From DATIHQ01 sp035480535 (GTDB taxonomy: Bacteria; Chlamydiota; Chlamydiia; Chlamydiales; SM23-39): DNA of 24,094 nucleotides. This document shows, in pieces, positions 16,115 through 22,126 of the stretch. The position numbers and the translations under genes were made by a program. Under the pieces are notes generated by a model. It saw only the letters and a list, made by a program, of their open reading frames with translations. It searched no databases and was not told the DNA's origin. The stretch's first letter is position 1. Each line of letters opens with the position of its first letter. Where the stretch lies: positions 1 to 24,094 of the forward strand of contig DATIHQ010000027.1 of NCBI GenBank assembly GCA_035480535.1, in the 5' to 3' direction.

Positions 16115-17648
16115 TCAACTCGTGCAGCAAGGAGTGCGCCATTTTTGCATTGCGCCTGGCTCCCGCTCGACTCCTTTGGTTTTAGCTGCAGCCGATCATC
16201 CAAAAGCGACCACTCACGTTCATTTCGATGAAAGGGGGCTTGGTTTTTTTGCATTGGGCATTTCCCAAGGCGCCCGCGTCCCAGCAGCTTTGATCGTCAC
16301 ATCGGGCACTGCAGTGGGCAATTTACTCCCCTCCATCATGGAAGCGCATCATAGCTGTATTCCGCTGCTCCTTCTCACAGCAGATCGCCCCGCAGAACTG
16401 CGCGACTGCAGCTCAAACCAAGCTACCGATCAAATTAAAATCTTTTCCCCCTTCATTCGCTGGCAAACGGACTTGCCCCCCACTTTAAATGAACGCTACT
16501 ATCGCTCCACAATGGCACAAGCCGTTTTCCACGCCTGCCAAAATCCTGCCGGCCCGGTCCAGATCAACTGCCAGTTCCGCGAACCGTGGCAACTATCTAA
16601 GTATCAAGCACTTGAAGGCAAGCCCATCGCCCTCTCCTACCCCCGCTTAACACCAGCCCCGATGCATAAATCTGCCTCGCGAGGGATCATCTGCATGGGC
16701 CGCCTAGAAAATCCCACTCCCGTTCTCAATCTCGCCAAACGATTGCGCTGGCCAATCTTCGCCGACCTTCTCTCCAATGCCCGCTCTACGCCCACTCCAG
16801 AACAAATTCGCCATTTCGACTGGATCTTAAAACGAGGCGCCGATTTAAAGCCCGATCTCATCCTCCATTTCGGGGAACGGCTTACCTCTAAAAAATCACT
16901 CGAATGGCTAAAAGAAATCCAGCCCTGCGAACTCATTCATATCGGCCCCAATCCCCACCTCATCGATCCTGCACGTCTCGTGACTCATCGCATCCAGGCT
17001 CATCCAGAAGAATTCTCCTTCCATGCGCAAACAGATCCCTCCTGGCTTCCCGCCTGGCAAACTCTCGACGCCGAAATCGACAGCCTCATCGAAGAACATT
17101 TCCAAGAAAACACCCATTTCACCGAAGCGCACGCCATGCGCGCGCTCCAAAACATCCCTTTTCCCCTCTTTGTCGGCAATGGGATGCCCATTCGCGACGC
17201 CGATCACTTCCTCTTCCCACAAAATAAAATCCGTTTCTTCTGCAATCGAGGTCTCTCCGGCATCGATGGCAATATCGCCACTGCCGCAGGCCTCTCCATC
17301 GGCCTAAATTCCCCCCTCATCGCATTTATTGGCGATCAAGCGGCGCTTCACGATCTCAACTCCCTCTCTCTTCTAAAAAAATCGCAAGTGCAACTCATCA
17401 TCTCCAATAATTTTGGCAGCGGCATGTTCTCCCACCTTCCCATCTCCTCCTCGCCCCACTTCAATGAATTTTTCGCCATTCCCCACACCCTCACCTTCCA
17501 AAAAGCAGCGGAGCTCTTCGACATCCCCTATTCCACCTCTCTTCCCCTTCACTCGGCTCCATCGCTGCTGGAAATCACCACCTGTCGCACGCAAAATTAC
17601 CAATTCCAAAAAGAGTTAACCCAAAAATGCTCGCTCGCACCGATCTGA
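16089..17648 (+). CDS. menD: SEPHCHC synthase
   Basis: 519 residues, slightly short of the usual 550. This thiamine-diphosphate enzyme joins 2-oxoglutarate to isochorismate to give SEPHCHC, the first committed step of menaquinone synthesis. Visible landmarks are CIAPGSRSTPLVLAA (20-34), the cofactor-activating glutamate in HFDERGLGFFALG (E48), TSGTAVGNLLPSIMEA, LTADRPAELRDCSSNQ and the C-terminal ThDP/metal motif GDQAALHDLNSL (from 415) followed by SNNFGSGMFSHLP. It starts 26 bases inside menF in another frame, which implies translational coupling; a second ATG follows directly (16092). It overlaps menH by 22 bases. Confidence 0.95.
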   Translation: MMESFWIIDQLVQQGVRHFCIAPGSRSTPLVLAAADHPKATTHVHFDERGLGFFALGISQGARVPAALIVTSGTAVGNLLPSIMEAHHSCIPLLLLTADRPAELRDCSSNQATDQIKIFSPFIRWQTDLPPTLNERYYRSTMAQAVFHACQNPAGPVQINCQFREPWQLSKYQALEGKPIALSYPRLTPAPMHKSASRGIICMGRLENPTPVLNLAKRLRWPIFADLLSNARSTPTPEQIRHFDWILKRGADLKPDLILHFGERLTSKKSLEWLKEIQPCELIHIGPNPHLIDPARLVTHRIQAHPEEFSFHAQTDPSWLPAWQTLDAEIDSLIEEHFQENTHFTEAHAMRALQNIPFPLFVGNGMPIRDADHFLFPQNKIRFFCNRGLSGIDGNIATAAGLSIGLNSPLIAFIGDQAALHDLNSLSLLKKSQVQLIISNNFGSGMFSHLPISSSPHFNEFFAIPHTLTFQKAAELFDIPYSTSLPLHSAPSLLEITTCRTQNYQFQKELTQKCSLAPI

Positions 17649-18286
17649 AAAAAGGGCACGGCCTTCCCCTCGTCTTCCTCCACGGCCTTTTAGGCACGGC
17701 TGCCGATTGGGAAGCGGTCTGCGATCATCTTCCTACCTGCCACTGCATTGGATTCGATCTCCCCGGCCATGGCCGTTCCCCCTTCCTCGAAGAGTTTCAA
17801 ATCGATATCCCCCGCTTCCATCTCATTGGCTACTCGATGGGTGGGCGCATCGCTCTGCAATACGCCGCAAAACACCCCGAACAAATCGCCTCGCTCACTC
17901 TCCTCTCTGTACACCCCGGCCTAGCCACCCAAGAAGAAAAACAAAACCGGCTTCTCAGCGACACAAATTGGGCCAAACTTCTTTTTGAACTTTCGATTGA
18001 CGACTTTTTAACCCGCTGGTACGATCAACCTCTTTTTCAACCCTTTAGGCCTGATTTGAACCTACGGAAGAACCAAAACATCCCCGCTCTCGCCGCATCC
18101 CTTCTCCACTACAGCCTTGCGCACCAACCCCATTTTACCCTTCACAATGTCCTCATTGGCGAATTCGACACCAAATTCCGCGCCCTCCACGCCAATCCCC
18201 TCCTCATCCCCAACAGCGGCCACATGATCCACCTTGAAAACCCCAAAGCCGTCGCCGACATCATCCAACAAAGGATTTCTCAATGA
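17627..18286 (+). CDS. menH: SHCHC synthase, alpha/beta-hydrolase fold
   Basis: 219 residues. It is expected to eliminate pyruvate from the MenD product to give SHCHC. The hydrolase features are complete: oxyanion-region HGLLGTAADW (19-28), PGHGRS, the nucleophile elbow GYSMGG with Ser70, Asp near 181 in GEFDTKF and His near 199 in SGHMIHLENP. It is somewhat shorter than E. coli MenH (252). The family alone would only say alpha/beta hydrolase; the position between menD and menB, with overlaps of 22 and 4 bases, makes MenH the natural reading. There is no strong ribosome site, so it is presumably translated by coupling. Confidence 0.87.
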   Translation: MLARTDLKKGHGLPLVFLHGLLGTAADWEAVCDHLPTCHCIGFDLPGHGRSPFLEEFQIDIPRFHLIGYSMGGRIALQYAAKHPEQIASLTLLSVHPGLATQEEKQNRLLSDTNWAKLLFELSIDDFLTRWYDQPLFQPFRPDLNLRKNQNIPALAASLLHYSLAHQPHFTLHNVLIGEFDTKFRALHANPLLIPNSGHMIHLENPKAVADIIQQRISQ

Positions 18287-19101
18287 CAACCATTTGGATT
18301 CCCTTCGGTCAATATCAAGATATAAAATACCATAAGATCCCCGGCATTGCCAAAATTACGATCAATCGCCCCGAGGTGCGCAATGCGTTTCGCCCCCACA
18401 CTGTCGATGAGATGATGGATGCGCTCAACAACGCGCGCAATGACCCCGAAATTGGCGTCATCATCCTCACCGGAGAGGGAAAACAAGCTTTTTGCTCGGG
18501 TGGCGACCAAAAAATCCGCGGCAATGCGGGCTACGCCGATGCGCACGGCGTTCACCGCCTCAATGTGCTCGATTTCCAAAGACAAATGCGCGCTTGCCCC
18601 AAACCCGTCATTGCAATGGTCGCAGGATTCGCGATCGGCGGCGGCCATGTTTTACAAGTGATGTGCGATATTAGCATTGCCGCTGACAATGCGATCTTTG
18701 GCCAAACGGGGCCAAAAGTGGGCTCTTTCGACGGCGGATTTGGCGCCAGCTTTCTCGCGCGCATCGTCGGGCAGAAAAAGGCGCGCGAAATTTGGTTTCT
18801 CTGCCGCCAATACAATGCGCAGCAAGCGCTTGACATGGGGCTCATCAATTGCGTCGTCCCGTACGAAAAACTCGAAGAAACCACCATCCAGTGGGCGCGC
18901 GAAATTCTACAACACTCTCCCATTGCCATTCGCTGCTTGAAGGCGGCGCTCAATGCCGATTGCGATGGACAAGCGGGGCTTCAAGAGCTCGCAGGCAATG
19001 CCACGATGCTTTTTTATATGACAGAAGAAGGACAGGAGGGGCGAAATGCCTTCAATGAAAAGCGAAAGCCAGACTTCAGCCAGTTCCCCAAGCGTCCTTA
19101 A
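18283..19101 (+). CDS. menB: 1,4-dihydroxy-2-naphthoyl-CoA synthase
   Basis: 272 residues of the crotonase superfamily. It closes the ring of o-succinylbenzoyl-CoA to form DHNA-CoA. Motifs: ITINRPEVRNAFRPHTVDEM, FCSGGDQ, GFAIGGGHVLQVMCDISIAADNAIFGQTGPKVGSFDGG (here only partly quoted: the key block is FGQTGPKVGSFDGG) and IVGQKKAREIWFLCRQY, all closely matching E. coli-type MenB. The start overlaps the menH stop as ATGA. It needs o-succinylbenzoyl-CoA from MenC and MenE, neither of which is encoded in this window. Confidence 0.95.
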   Translation: MTTIWIPFGQYQDIKYHKIPGIAKITINRPEVRNAFRPHTVDEMMDALNNARNDPEIGVIILTGEGKQAFCSGGDQKIRGNAGYADAHGVHRLNVLDFQRQMRACPKPVIAMVAGFAIGGGHVLQVMCDISIAADNAIFGQTGPKVGSFDGGFGASFLARIVGQKKAREIWFLCRQYNAQQALDMGLINCVVPYEKLEETTIQWAREILQHSPIAIRCLKAALNADCDGQAGLQELAGNATMLFYMTEEGQEGRNAFNEKRKPDFSQFPKRP

Positions 19102-19963
19102 AGCTTACTTTCTCGCTGCGCGTCCCCGCACTTGGATCGCCTCGCTCAGTCCTGTCTGCATTGGCGGCGCCATCGCTCATTCAGAACAGCCCCTCAATTT
19201 CCCTATCTTCTTTCTCACCCTTCTCTTTTCACTTCTCATCCAAATCGGCACCAACTATGCCAACGACTATTTCGATTTCTTTAAAGGCGCCGACACCACT
19301 GCCCGCAAAGGCCCCCAGCGCGCCACCCAATCAGGATGGATTCCCCCGCACCATGTCTTCCTCGCCACCCTCACCATCTTCCTCACCGCCTTCCTCATCG
19401 CCATCCCCCTCATGATTGCAGCCGGCCTTTGGAGCCTCCCCCTTGCCGTTCTCTGCATTGCCTGCGGCCTTCTCTACACCGGCGGTCCCACTCCCTTCGG
19501 CTATCTCGGCCTTGGAGAACTCTTCGTCCTCCTCTTTTTCGGTCCCATCGCCGCCTGCGGCACCTATTTTCTTCAAACCGAAACGCTCACCTTCCCCGTT
19601 TTCATCGCCTCTCTCGCCCCCGGTTTCCTCTCTTGCTCTCTCCTCATCGCCAACAATCTCCGCGACGAAACCACCGACCGCCTCGCCAACAAACGCACCC
19701 TCATCGTTCGCTTTGGCCCCCGCTTCGGCGCCTATGAATACACCCTCTCCATCCTCTTCGCCGCCCTCATCCCCCTCCTTCTCATCGCCTTCTTCGACGC
19801 TCCCCTCTCCCTCCTCCGCGCCACCTTTATTCTCCTCATCGCCATCCCCTCCATCCGCCGCGTCTTCACCTTTGAAGACCCCCTCCAGCTCCTCCCCGTC
19901 CTCAAAGACAGCGCTATCTTGCTATTTTTCTACACAGCTCTTTTCTGCTGGCAAATTAATTGA
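19046..19963 (+). CDS. menA: 1,4-dihydroxy-2-naphthoate prenyltransferase
   Basis: 305 residues, a UbiA-superfamily integral membrane enzyme that attaches the polyprenyl chain to DHNA. The first Asp-rich motif is NYANDYFDFFKGAD (70-83) and the second NNLRDETTDRLANKRTL (from 203). Eight or nine hydrophobic helices surround them. GGAGGG ends five bases before the ATG at 19046, which lies 56 bases inside menB, the deepest overlap of the operon. Third codon positions are unusually C-rich. It is the last men gene; the DNA beyond it is of different character, and a broken second copy of its 3' end appears at 20711-20789. Confidence 0.93.
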   Translation: MPSMKSESQTSASSPSVLKAYFLAARPRTWIASLSPVCIGGAIAHSEQPLNFPIFFLTLLFSLLIQIGTNYANDYFDFFKGADTTARKGPQRATQSGWIPPHHVFLATLTIFLTAFLIAIPLMIAAGLWSLPLAVLCIACGLLYTGGPTPFGYLGLGELFVLLFFGPIAACGTYFLQTETLTFPVFIASLAPGFLSCSLLIANNLRDETTDRLANKRTLIVRFGPRFGAYEYTLSILFAALIPLLLIAFFDAPLSLLRATFILLIAIPSIRRVFTFEDPLQLLPVLKDSAILLFFYTALFCWQIN

Positions 19964-19998
19964 ACGTAGGTTCGATGATTTTTATGCTAAAGATTCGG

Positions 19999-20607
19999 TC
20001 ACGACGTTTTTCGTCGTTTAAGGGCTCTTTCATTGGAGAAAGACAATAAAACTTGTGCAACTTCGAGCATGGCAGAACCTGAAGAATTCGTTTCAACTGG
20101 TTCTGTCATCACGGAAATAGAGAAAGGAGAGCTTAGTGGGTTAGAGGTCGATTTATTAGGAATAGACGTGCTACTGGAAGATAGAGCCGATTTACGATCT
20201 TTTTGATAGCAAGAAGCGCAGCGATCTTTCGTAGAATCGGCGGGATCTTTGTGCCAACGAGGGGCTTTCGTTCCTTGGCAGCTGCTGCAAGTTTTATTGG
20301 CTCTTTGCGCGAGCACTTTCTGATAGCAAGAACTGCAGCGATCTTTCGTAGAATCGGCGGGATCTTTGTACCAATTAGAGGATTTCGTTCCCTGGCAGCT
20401 GCTACAAGTTTTATTAGCTCTTTGCACGAGCGCTTTCTGATAGCAAGCTTTGCAGCGATCTTTCGTAGAATCGGCGGGATCTTTGTACCAACGAGAGGAT
20501 TTCGTTCTTTGGCAGCTGTTGCATTTTCTACCGGATCCATCAGGCGCTGCAGCAGGAATTGACAGCATAAATTCTGACGTCGAAGAGAGACTTGAAAGAT
20601 GATTCAT
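19999..20607 (-). CDS. Triple GATA-like zinc-finger protein with nuclear-localisation-like tail
   Basis: 202 residues. Three fingers with a 39-residue period use C29/C32/C52/C55, C68/C71/C91/C94 and C107/C110/C130/C133, each C-x2-C-x19-C-x2-C. Every finger carries T-K-x-x-x-W eight residues after the second Cys, then KDPADSTKDRC; the third reads TKAPRWHKDP, very close to the TKTPLWRRDP of eukaryotic GATA factors. The rest is Ser-rich and polar, ending ALKRRKTS, which fits a K-R-x-K nuclear signal. No signal peptide, membrane span or enzyme domain is seen. The ATG has no Shine-Dalgarno sequence and an A-rich leader; M14 is an alternative start. It is convergent with menA and flanked by AT-rich DNA unlike the operon. 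A host-nuclear DNA- or protein-binding role is inference. Confidence 0.8.
   Translation of the reverse strand: MNHLSSLSSTSEFMLSIPAAAPDGSGRKCNSCQRTKSSRWYKDPADSTKDRCKACYQKALVQRANKTCSSCQGTKSSNWYKDPADSTKDRCSSCYQKVLAQRANKTCSSCQGTKAPRWHKDPADSTKDRCASCYQKDRKSALSSSSTSIPNKSTSNPLSSPFSISVMTEPVETNSSGSAMLEVAQVLLSFSNERALKRRKTS
20200..20526 (-). repeat. Three 117-bp tandem coding repeats (zinc fingers)
   Basis: Units begin at 20205, 20322 and 20439 on the plus strand, each with GATAGCAAG, and are 117 bases apart. The core of about 35 bases from GCAGCGATCTTTCG to GGGATCTTTGT is identical in all three, while flanks differ at a few positions. This indicates recent amplification or gene conversion of one zinc-finger module. 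Confidence 0.9.
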
Positions 20608-20645
20608 TTTGTTTATATTGTTTTTTAATTTTAATAATATTTTAC

Positions 20646-20651
20646 ATTATA
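20646..20651 (-). promoter_or_regulatory. -10 box of the zinc-finger gene
   Basis: A perfect TATAAT on the minus strand lies 38 bases before the ATG, in very AT-rich DNA. No clear -35 box lies 16-18 bases upstream, which is often so for chlamydial promoters with AT-rich upstream DNA. It remains a tentative call. Confidence 0.35.
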
Positions 20652-20710
20652 TTTAAGTTAAATTAAACTAAAAAATTAATTATAACATTACATATTGACC
20701 CCTGGCCCCG

Positions 20711-20789
20711 GTGAAACAGATCCTCCAGCCCCTCCCTCTTCAAAGACACCGCCCTCCTCCGCTTCTTTTATACCCTACCCTTCTGTTGA
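20711..20789 (+). pseudogene. Frameshifted remnant of a menA 3' end
   Basis: Read in one frame, 20717-20740 gives QILQPLPL; after a frame change, 20739-20789 gives FKDTALLRFFYTLPFC and a stop. MenA itself ends DPLQLLPVLKDSAILLFFYTALFCW. The shared pattern is LQ.LP..KD.A.L.FFYT..FC. The DNA also aligns (CCTCCAGC.CCTCCC and TCAAAGACA), with a two-base deletion relative to menA. The copy is diverged, not identical, so it is an old duplication or the end of a different menA allele, now separated from menA by the zinc-finger gene. Confidence 0.55.
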
Positions 20790-20817
20790 TAACTTATATA
20801 ATCACCTCATTATCAAC
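20785..20817. promoter_or_regulatory. Inverted repeat upstream of the MerR-type regulator
   Basis: GTTGATAA (20785-20792) and TTATCAAC (20810-20817) are perfect inverted copies 17 bases apart. The site lies 16 bases upstream of the regulator's -35 box. It could be an operator or a weak hairpin; there is no T-run for a terminator. Confidence 0.4.
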
Positions 20818-20833
20818 CATATAAGACATTTCC

Positions 20834-20865
20834 TTGACTCTCACGCATACGTCATTCTCTAGAAT
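20834..20865 (+). promoter_or_regulatory. Promoter with 20-bp spacer, MerR-type
   Basis: TTGACT (20834-20839) and TAGAAT (20860-20865), each five of six to consensus, are separated by 20 bases instead of 17. MerR-family proteins characteristically act on promoters with 19-20 bp spacers by twisting the DNA, and this one precedes a MerR-family gene, so autoregulation is likely. TGAC and GTCA (20835-20838, 20851-20854) give partial dyad symmetry in the spacer. AAGGA stands five bases before the ATG. Confidence 0.55.
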
Positions 20866-20910
20866 GGTCGCATCCTTTAAAATCAGAGTGATATTAAGGG
20901 AAGGAAATCG

Positions 20911-21678
20911 ATGGCTTACACAGTTAAAAAAATCAGTCAACTCTCGGGTGTAACGGTGCGCACACTCCATTTTTACGAAGAGGCAGAGCTCTTAAAGCCT
21001 GCCTATTATGGGGAGAATGGGTACCGCTATTATGAAGAAAAGGAACTGTTGCTCCTCCAGCAGATCCTCTTCTTTAAAGAGCTGGGCTTAACCCTAAAAC
21101 GGATCCGTAAAATCCTAGGGCGAAGCGATTTTGACCAACTGGCAGCCCTCCACTCTCACAGACAAGCATTGAGCAAAGACTGGGAGAGAATGGGAGTGCT
21201 CATTGAGACCATCGATAAGACAATCCAACACTTAAATGGACAAAGAAAAATGAAAGAAGAAGAAATGTACAATGGTTTCATTACCAAAGAAAAACAGGCC
21301 GAGTACATGGCTTATTTGAAGAACCGATTGGGAGCTGATCATCCTTCTTTTGCTGAATGTGAAAAAAACAGCAAAAACTGGACAAAAGAGGACTGGGAGA
21401 GATCCAAAAAAGAATCGGATGTAACTTTCAAAGAGTTGAGCAAACTGATGGAAAAACAAATTTCCCCCAGCTCTAAAGAAGTGCAAGCGATCGTTCTCAA
21501 ATTGTATCAATGGATCAAAAAGTTTTGGACACCGAACAAAGAATCTTTCACTGCTTTAGGGCAGATGTATACTGAGTTCGAGTGGAAGAAGTTCTTTGAG
21601 AAATATGATCCGCACCATCCTCGACTCGCTAAGTTCTTAGCCGAAGGGATGAAAGTTTTTGCGGAAACTGAATTATAA
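20911..21678 (+). CDS. MerR-family regulator with TipAS-like ligand domain
   Basis: 255 residues. The N-terminal 70 residues are a MerR DNA-binding domain: YTVKKISQLSGVTVRTLHFYEEAELLKP (quoted part: SGVTVRTLHFYEEAELLKP) then NGYRYY and LTLKRIRKIL. A helical dimerisation segment (about 75-118) leads to a C-terminal half resembling the TipAS antibiotic-binding domain of TipA/Mta/SkgA proteins (EYMAYLKNRLG...W...S...F...L; MYTEFEWKKFFEKYDPHHPRLAKFLAEGM). Such regulators usually activate drug or stress genes when bound by ligand. It has its own promoter with an unusually long spacer and a good ribosome site (AAGGA). The small gene 64 bases downstream on the same strand may be its target or partner. 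Base composition is more AT-rich than in the men genes, consistent with acquisition. Confidence 0.88.
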   Translation: MAYTVKKISQLSGVTVRTLHFYEEAELLKPAYYGENGYRYYEEKELLLLQQILFFKELGLTLKRIRKILGRSDFDQLAALHSHRQALSKDWERMGVLIETIDKTIQHLNGQRKMKEEEMYNGFITKEKQAEYMAYLKNRLGADHPSFAECEKNSKNWTKEDWERSKKESDVTFKELSKLMEKQISPSSKEVQAIVLKLYQWIKKFWTPNKESFTALGQMYTEFEWKKFFEKYDPHHPRLAKFLAEGMKVFAETEL

Positions 21679-21681
21679 GAT

Positions 21682-21725
21682 ATTTGACAACAACCGCGCG
21701 GTCAAATAGGTTAAATACCGCGCGG
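21682..21725. promoter_or_regulatory. Leader with two CCGCGCGG palindromes and an inverted repeat
   Basis: The 64-base gap between the regulator and the next gene holds two copies of the self-complementary CCGCGCGG (21694-21701, 21718-21725), which can pair to form an 8-bp GC stem with a 16-base loop. Overlapping them, ATTTGAC (21682-21688) and GTCAAAT (21701-21707) form a 7-bp inverted repeat with a 12-base gap. The two foldings are mutually exclusive. It may be an operator, an attenuator or a partial terminator of the regulator gene. Confidence 0.5.
21684..21712 (+). promoter_or_regulatory. Possible promoter of the DUF6176-like gene
   Basis: A perfect TTGACA -35 box (21684-21689), a 17-base spacer and TAGGTT (21707-21712), which keeps the key TA and final T. 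One CCGCGCGG copy lies inside the spacer, so binding there could repress initiation. Confidence 0.35.
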
Positions 21726-21742
21726 CTCTTTAGGAGTTCCCC

Positions 21743-22078
21743 ATGAAAAAGCTACTCTATACAGCTCGCCTAAAACCTGGCGTCCATGCAGCCTATCGCC
21801 TCTTTGCAGCCGAAATTACAGGTCCCCGAAAGCAAGAATACACTTCCCTCTTAAAGCGCTACGGCCTCAAATCAACGAAAGTTTGGTATCAAACGTTCGG
21901 CGATCGAGAATACGCCATGATTTTTCACGAGGCCCAAGACGATGCCCTCGATCGTTTAAAAACCTGGTCCTCATCCACCCACCCCTTCGACCTTTGGTTT
22001 GGAAAACAGCTCGCTAACTTCTACGAAACCGCCCCAGAGCTAGCCCATGTGTTCTTTGAATTTGATCCACATCAATAA
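21743..22078 (+). CDS. DUF6176-like small protein
   Basis: 111 residues, with AGGAG six bases before the ATG. The sequence follows the DUF6176 pattern as I remember it: a short N-terminal strand (LLYTARLKPG), then EITGPRKQEYTSLLKRYGLKSTKVWYQ and FGDREYAMIFHEAQD, and an alpha/beta alternation suggesting a ferredoxin-like (dimeric alpha-beta barrel) fold. No signal peptide or membrane segment is seen. The function of the family is unknown to me. Its position right after a TipAS-type regulator, with palindromes in its leader, suggests it is controlled by that protein, but this is inference. Confidence 0.75.
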   Translation: MKKLLYTARLKPGVHAAYRLFAAEITGPRKQEYTSLLKRYGLKSTKVWYQTFGDREYAMIFHEAQDDALDRLKTWSSSTHPFDLWFGKQLANFYETAPELAHVFFEFDPHQ

Positions 22079-22112
22079 TAAATTAAAACAACAATGCCCT
22101 TCTACCAAGGGC
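22075..22112 (-). terminator. Probable terminator of the first paralogue
   Basis: On the minus strand, 14 bases after the stop of the gene at 22127-23035, GCCCTT-ggtag-AAGGGC (22096-22112) forms a perfect 6-bp stem followed by the T-rich ATTGTTGTTTTAATTT. It reaches the end of the converging DUF6176-like gene. Confidence 0.5.
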
Positions 22113-22126
22113 CAATGGTTCAAGTC

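Larger units (their letters stand above)
20608..20910. other. Intergenic region: AT-rich promoter DNA, menA remnant, regulator promoter
   Basis: No intact gene is seen. From left to right it holds an AT-rich leader for the zinc-finger gene (about 20608-20698), a frameshifted menA 3'-end remnant (20711-20789) and an inverted repeat (20785-20817). The promoter and ribosome site of the MerR-type gene follow (20834-20905). Confidence 0.7.

Noticed and set aside
20002..20019. ACGACG-TTTTT-CGTCGT hairpin after menA as a rho-independent terminator
   Set aside because: It lies inside the last codons of the zinc-finger gene and no T-run follows on either strand.
19161..20021. Long Ser/Pro/Arg-rich open frames in shifted frames of menA
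   Set aside because: They are by-products of the C-rich third codon positions of menA; the menA frame carries clear UbiA motifs.
20200..20526. Regular 117-bp repeats as a possible CRISPR array
   Set aside because: Repeats are contiguous, in frame, longer than CRISPR repeats and encode the zinc fingers; there are no unique spacers.
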